Program-made: the position numbers and the translations under genes
Virus record (IMG/VR): IMGVR_UViG_3300025695_000096
Location: 1 to 23,737 of that record
Source of the DNA: a virus
Strand: one strand, 5' to 3'
Length of the DNA stretch: 23,737 nt
Notes under the pieces: model-generated
What the model saw: only the letters and a program-made list of their open reading frames with translations
What the model was told of the DNA's origin: nothing
The model's database searches: none
In this document: positions 20,508 through 23,737 of the stretch, piece after piece
Numbering within the stretch: position 1 is the first letter of the stretch
Layout of the letters: every line of letters begins with the position of its first letter

Positions 20508-22736
20508 ATGGATCAGTACAACGAAGACGATAAGCGCGGGTCGGCGATCGACGCGGCAATGGACTCACTTGAAGAGATGGGTATCGAGATCGATAACCCG
20601 AACGAGATGTCCGACATGGAGTTCGAGGGCATCATTAGCTCCGAAGTCGATGATGCGATTGACTACATCGACAACAACATTTCCAACGATCGCAACCTCG
20701 CGTCCCAGTATTACCGAGGCGAACCGTTCGGCGATGAAGAGGAAGGTCGTTCTGCCGTTGTCTCGATGGATGTACGAGATACTGTACAATCCATTCTCCC
20801 GTCTTTGATGAAGGTGTTCACGTCCGGCGAGAAGGTTGTTGAGTTTGTGCCGCACGGTGCAGAGGATGTCGCCCACGCTGAACAAGCAACTGACTACATC
20901 AACTATGTGTTCATGCAGGAGAATCAAGGATTCAAGATTCTCTATGAGGCGTTCAAGGATGCTTTGGTGCGTAAGGCCGGTATCATCAAGTTCTACTGGG
21001 ACGATTCCGTTGAGGTATCGACCGAGAACTACACCGACTTAACACAAGCCGCAATGAACCTGCTTCTTCAGGATGAAGACGTAGAAGCGTCGGCAGTCAA
21101 AGGGAAGCCAATCGGGGAACCCGTCATGGTGTCACCAGAAGTGCGTGATCCTATGACGGGCGAACTGCTTCAAGAAGCCGCGTTCGAGCAACCAATGGCT
21201 TACGACTTGGAACTCAAGCGTCGCACTAAGCGAGGCAAGATCAAGTGCGAAGCGTTACCCCCTGAAGAGTTTTTGATTGACCGCCGTGCGAAGTCGATCC
21301 ACGACGCAACGATGGTCGCTCACCGTAAGATGGCGACTGTTTCAGAGCTAGTCGCGATGGGTTATGACTTCGACATGGTGATGGAGAACGCGGGAGAAGA
21401 CTTCCAGTTCGACACCAACAGCGAATACTACAACCGGAATCCAGTGGCGACGCTCAAGAACTACGTCGCGAAAGATGACTCGAACAAGCGTGTTCTCTAC
21501 ATCGAAGCCTATGTGAAGGCGGATTACGATGGAGACGGCATTGCGGAGCTACGCAAGGTCTGTTGTATGGGTGACTCGCATAAGGTTGTGCGTCACGAGC
21601 CATGCGATCATGTGCCATTCGCGGCTTTCTGCCCAGACCCAGAGCCACACACGTTCTTCGGTCAGTCGCTTGCCGACATCACGATGGACATCCAGAACAT
21701 CAAGTCTCACATCCTCCGGAATCAGTTGGACTCACTCGCTCAATCGATTCATCCACGGATGGCGGTTGTCGAGGGTCAGGCAAACTTGGAAGACGTGCTG
21801 AACTCAGAAGTCGGCGGGATTATCCGGATGCGCGCACCAAACATGGTGCAGTCATTCTCTCAGCCATTCGTCGGACAACAAGCGTTCCCGATGATGGCGT
21901 ACATGGATGAAGTGAAGCAGGCTCGGACAGGGATCAACAAAGCGGCGGCAGGTTTAGATGCTGATGCGCTTCAATCCACAACCAAGACAGCAGTTGCGGC
22001 AACCGTGACAGCGGCACGTCAACACCTAGAGTTGATTGCGCGCATCTTCGCAGAAACCGGTATGACCGATTTGTTCTGTGGATTGCTACGGCTATCGATC
22101 CTTCATCAAGATCAACCAAAGATGGTCCGTTTACGCGGGAGCTTCGTTCAGGTTGACCCACGGGCATGGCAGTCAGGTTTCGACGTGACAGTGAACGTGG
22201 CACTCGGTGGCGTGGATGACGAGCAAAAGATGATGCTGTTGCAGTCAGTTGCCGAGCGTCAGGAGAACATCATCTCCCAGTTCGGCTTAGATAACCCACT
22301 GGTCACCTTGGCGCAGTATCGCAACACCGTTGGTAAGATCATCGAGACAGCGGGACTCAAGGACGTGGATTCATACTTCCTCGACCCGAATGGACCACAA
22401 GCACAACAGATCATGGCTCAAGCCTCTCAGAAGCCGAAGAAGCCGCGCCCTGAAGAAGTATTGGCGCAAGCCGAGATCGCGAAGACGCAAGCAGAGACTC
22501 AGGCGCGGATCGCCGCAATGAACCTCGATCGCGAGAAGATGTTCATGGAAGACGAGCGCAAGCGTGACGAACTGGATGCGAAGATTTCGATGGAAGCGTT
22601 GGAGCTTCAGGCGAAGTACGGAACGCAGATCGACATTGCTCAGTTGAAAGCAGAGGTTGAACGCGAGAAGTTGAATATCCGCGAACGCGGCGCAACGTTA
22701 AGACAGATGATGAATAACGCACCACGAGGTGACTAA
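20508..22736 (+). CDS. Portal protein, P22/Sf6 type, 742 aa
   Basis: Forms the dodecameric ring at the capsid vertex through which DNA enters and leaves. ATG 20508 follows AAAGGAAA (20494-20501). Family marks include DVRDTVQSILPSLMKVFTSG near the N-terminus, PHTFFGQSLADITMDIQNIK in the middle, and the ARTGINKAAAGLDADALQST region. The C-terminal ~110 residues are Gln/Ala/Glu-rich and helical, like the barrel or coiled coil of long podovirus portals; P22 portal has 725 residues. The acidic start is not unusual. It follows the 512-aa gene by 11 bases. Confidence 0.93.
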   Translation: MDQYNEDDKRGSAIDAAMDSLEEMGIEIDNPNEMSDMEFEGIISSEVDDAIDYIDNNISNDRNLASQYYRGEPFGDEEEGRSAVVSMDVRDTVQSILPSLMKVFTSGEKVVEFVPHGAEDVAHAEQATDYINYVFMQENQGFKILYEAFKDALVRKAGIIKFYWDDSVEVSTENYTDLTQAAMNLLLQDEDVEASAVKGKPIGEPVMVSPEVRDPMTGELLQEAAFEQPMAYDLELKRRTKRGKIKCEALPPEEFLIDRRAKSIHDATMVAHRKMATVSELVAMGYDFDMVMENAGEDFQFDTNSEYYNRNPVATLKNYVAKDDSNKRVLYIEAYVKADYDGDGIAELRKVCCMGDSHKVVRHEPCDHVPFAAFCPDPEPHTFFGQSLADITMDIQNIKSHILRNQLDSLAQSIHPRMAVVEGQANLEDVLNSEVGGIIRMRAPNMVQSFSQPFVGQQAFPMMAYMDEVKQARTGINKAAAGLDADALQSTTKTAVAATVTAARQHLELIARIFAETGMTDLFCGLLRLSILHQDQPKMVRLRGSFVQVDPRAWQSGFDVTVNVALGGVDDEQKMMLLQSVAERQENIISQFGLDNPLVTLAQYRNTVGKIIETAGLKDVDSYFLDPNGPQAQQIMAQASQKPKKPRPEEVLAQAEIAKTQAETQARIAAMNLDREKMFMEDERKRDELDAKISMEALELQAKYGTQIDIAQLKAEVEREKLNIRERGATLRQMMNNAPRGD

Positions 22737-22996
22737 TGATTTTTACAAGACGGGACATTGAGCTTGGAGAAAAGGCTCGATCCGTCGTCGAGAACGAGAC
22801 ATACAAAGATGCATTTGTTACTGTTCGTAACAGATACATCGAGTCTCTTATCAATACGGCGGAAGATGACACAGCTAGACGCGAGAAAGCGTATATGGCT
22901 GTCAGGATGCTAGATGAGGTGGAATCACACCTCATTAGTGTGATGGACAAGGGGAAGTTGGCTAAACAACACCTTGACAAACTAAACCGTAGATAA
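22736..22996 (+). CDS. Small conserved phage protein between portal and scaffold, 86 aa
   Basis: ATG 22736 shares its first base with the portal stop (TAATG). The protein is all-helical: VVENETYKDAFVTVRNRYIESLINTA, then DDTARREKAYMAVRMLDEVESHLISVMDKGKLA. Similar proteins with YxxAF..VR.R and R.LDE.E segments occur beside phage portals. Role unknown, perhaps in head assembly. Well supported by position and coupling. Confidence 0.78.
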   Translation: MIFTRRDIELGEKARSVVENETYKDAFVTVRNRYIESLINTAEDDTARREKAYMAVRMLDEVESHLISVMDKGKLAKQHLDKLNRR

Positions 22997-23010
22997 GGGA
23001 TAATGTAACC

Positions 23011-23737
23011 ATGAGTGACAACCAAGAAACTGGATCACTATCAGTAACACAAGCCGCAAACGTATTTGGCGGGATAATGGAGCCTAAAGAGGCGACCCCA
23101 GAACCCGTAGAAGCAGAAGTGGTAGAAGAGTCCGAAGCAAGTGCAGAGGACGTTGAGGTAGAGGACACGTCAGCCGAGGAATTTAGCGAGGACTCGGAAT
23201 ATGACCCCGAAACCGGTTCGGAGGAAACGAACGAAGACGACAATGAAGGGAGTAGCCAGACTTACACCGTCCGCGTTGATGGTGACGAAGTTGAGGTAAC
23301 GATCGATGAATTGTTGAGCGGGTATTCGAGAACTCAGGACTACACGCGTAAAACGATGGCATTGGCGGATCAGCGAAAGTCTCTGGAAACAGAACTGGAT
23401 CAGATACGTCAGGAACGCGCACAGCTAACGCAGGTGCTTGAGCAAATTGATGTTCAGGATCAAGAGCAAGAACCCAACTGGGAGGCTCTTTATCAGCAAG
23501 ACCCACAACAGTGGGCAGTACAGCGTGAAATGTGGCGGACCAAGCAGGAGCGTAAACGCGCACTGGTTGAGGAGAAGCAACGGTTGCTTCAAGCGCAAGA
23601 GTCCGACAAACAGCGAATCGTCGCACAGTTTGTTGAGCAAGAGCGTGGGAAGCTAAACGAGGTTCTTCCGCAATGGCGTGACGAGAAAGTAGCGAAGGCA
23701 GAGAAGGCGAAAGTCGCTGACTATGCCAAGAAGATCG
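23011..23737 (+). CDS. Probable scaffold protein (partial, runs off the window)
   Basis: ATG 23011 follows AAGGGA (22995-23000). The 242 visible residues begin with an acidic, disordered stretch (PEPVEAEVVEESEASAEDVE), then YTVRVDGDEVEVTIDELLSG followed by YSRTQDYTRKTMALADQRKS, a pair of motifs I associate with phage scaffold or prohead proteins, then a long Gln/Glu/Lys-rich coiled coil. It directly follows the portal, as P22-type scaffold does, so the coat gene is expected next. No stop before the window end. Confidence 0.78.
   Translation, partial: MSDNQETGSLSVTQAANVFGGIMEPKEATPEPVEAEVVEESEASAEDVEVEDTSAEEFSEDSEYDPETGSEETNEDDNEGSSQTYTVRVDGDEVEVTIDELLSGYSRTQDYTRKTMALADQRKSLETELDQIRQERAQLTQVLEQIDVQDQEQEPNWEALYQQDPQQWAVQREMWRTKQERKRALVEEKQRLLQAQESDKQRIVAQFVEQERGKLNEVLPQWRDEKVAKAEKAKVADYAKKI

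Overview
The window is a stretch of a tailed double-stranded DNA phage genome (Caudoviricetes), most likely a podovirus. The portal protein is of the P22/Sf6 type, there is a complete small/large terminase pair, and a scaffold-like gene runs off the right end. All recognisable genes are on the + strand and packed tightly, with many ATGA, TAATG or GTGA stop/start overlaps. The host cannot be named. Sigma-70-like promoter sequences, Shine-Dalgarno sites, UUCG-loop terminators and a perfect DnaA-box match suggest an ordinary mesophilic, probably Gram-negative, bacterium. No integrase, lysis gene with clear homology, tRNA, IS element or CRISPR array was seen.

Layout. (1) 1-5155 is the end of the virion block: the tail of an upstream gene, two probable ejection or internal virion proteins (417 and 712 aa), a clear HlyC-like lysine acyltransferase (135 aa), and a Gly/Asp-rich protein with a calcium-loop-like motif (437 aa). 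Two hairpins, the second a terminator, close the block at about 5167-5216. (2) 5221-10108 is an early region. It starts at a promoter-like element that recurs upstream of 6960. It encodes small accessory proteins, a one-helix membrane protein, a helix-turn-helix regulator, a RuvC-like resolvase, a solitary cytosine-C5 methyltransferase, a RecB/Cas4-like PD-(D/E)XK exonuclease, a probable ssDNA-binding protein with an acidic tip, and a second terminator. (3) 10137-14750 is replication and modification: a primase-polymerase/helicase fusion, a PAPS-reductase-like PP-loop protein with cysteine clusters, a second PD-(D/E)XK nuclease between two HTH proteins, and small ORFs. (4) 14751-15049 holds an iteron array with an inverted repeat, a candidate replication origin. 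(5) 15050-18178 has two unknown genes, the small terminase, a 333-base gap with DnaA-box-like sites, and the large terminase. (6) 18180-23737 has four short Lys-rich proteins, a protein with a polyvalent-protein-like N-terminal region, the portal, a small conserved gene and the start of the scaffold.

How the parts may work together. Primase-helicase, SSB, exonuclease and resolvase form a replication/recombination kit that could act at the iteron region. The methyltransferase and the PP-loop protein could alter DNA or nucleotides. Terminase and portal package the genome, and the ejection proteins deliver it. The most unusual element is the HlyC-like gene inside the virion block. It is translationally coupled to a Ca-loop protein, an order that resembles the hlyC-hlyA pair of RTX toxin operons. 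It raises the possibility that a phage virion protein is fatty-acylated on lysine.
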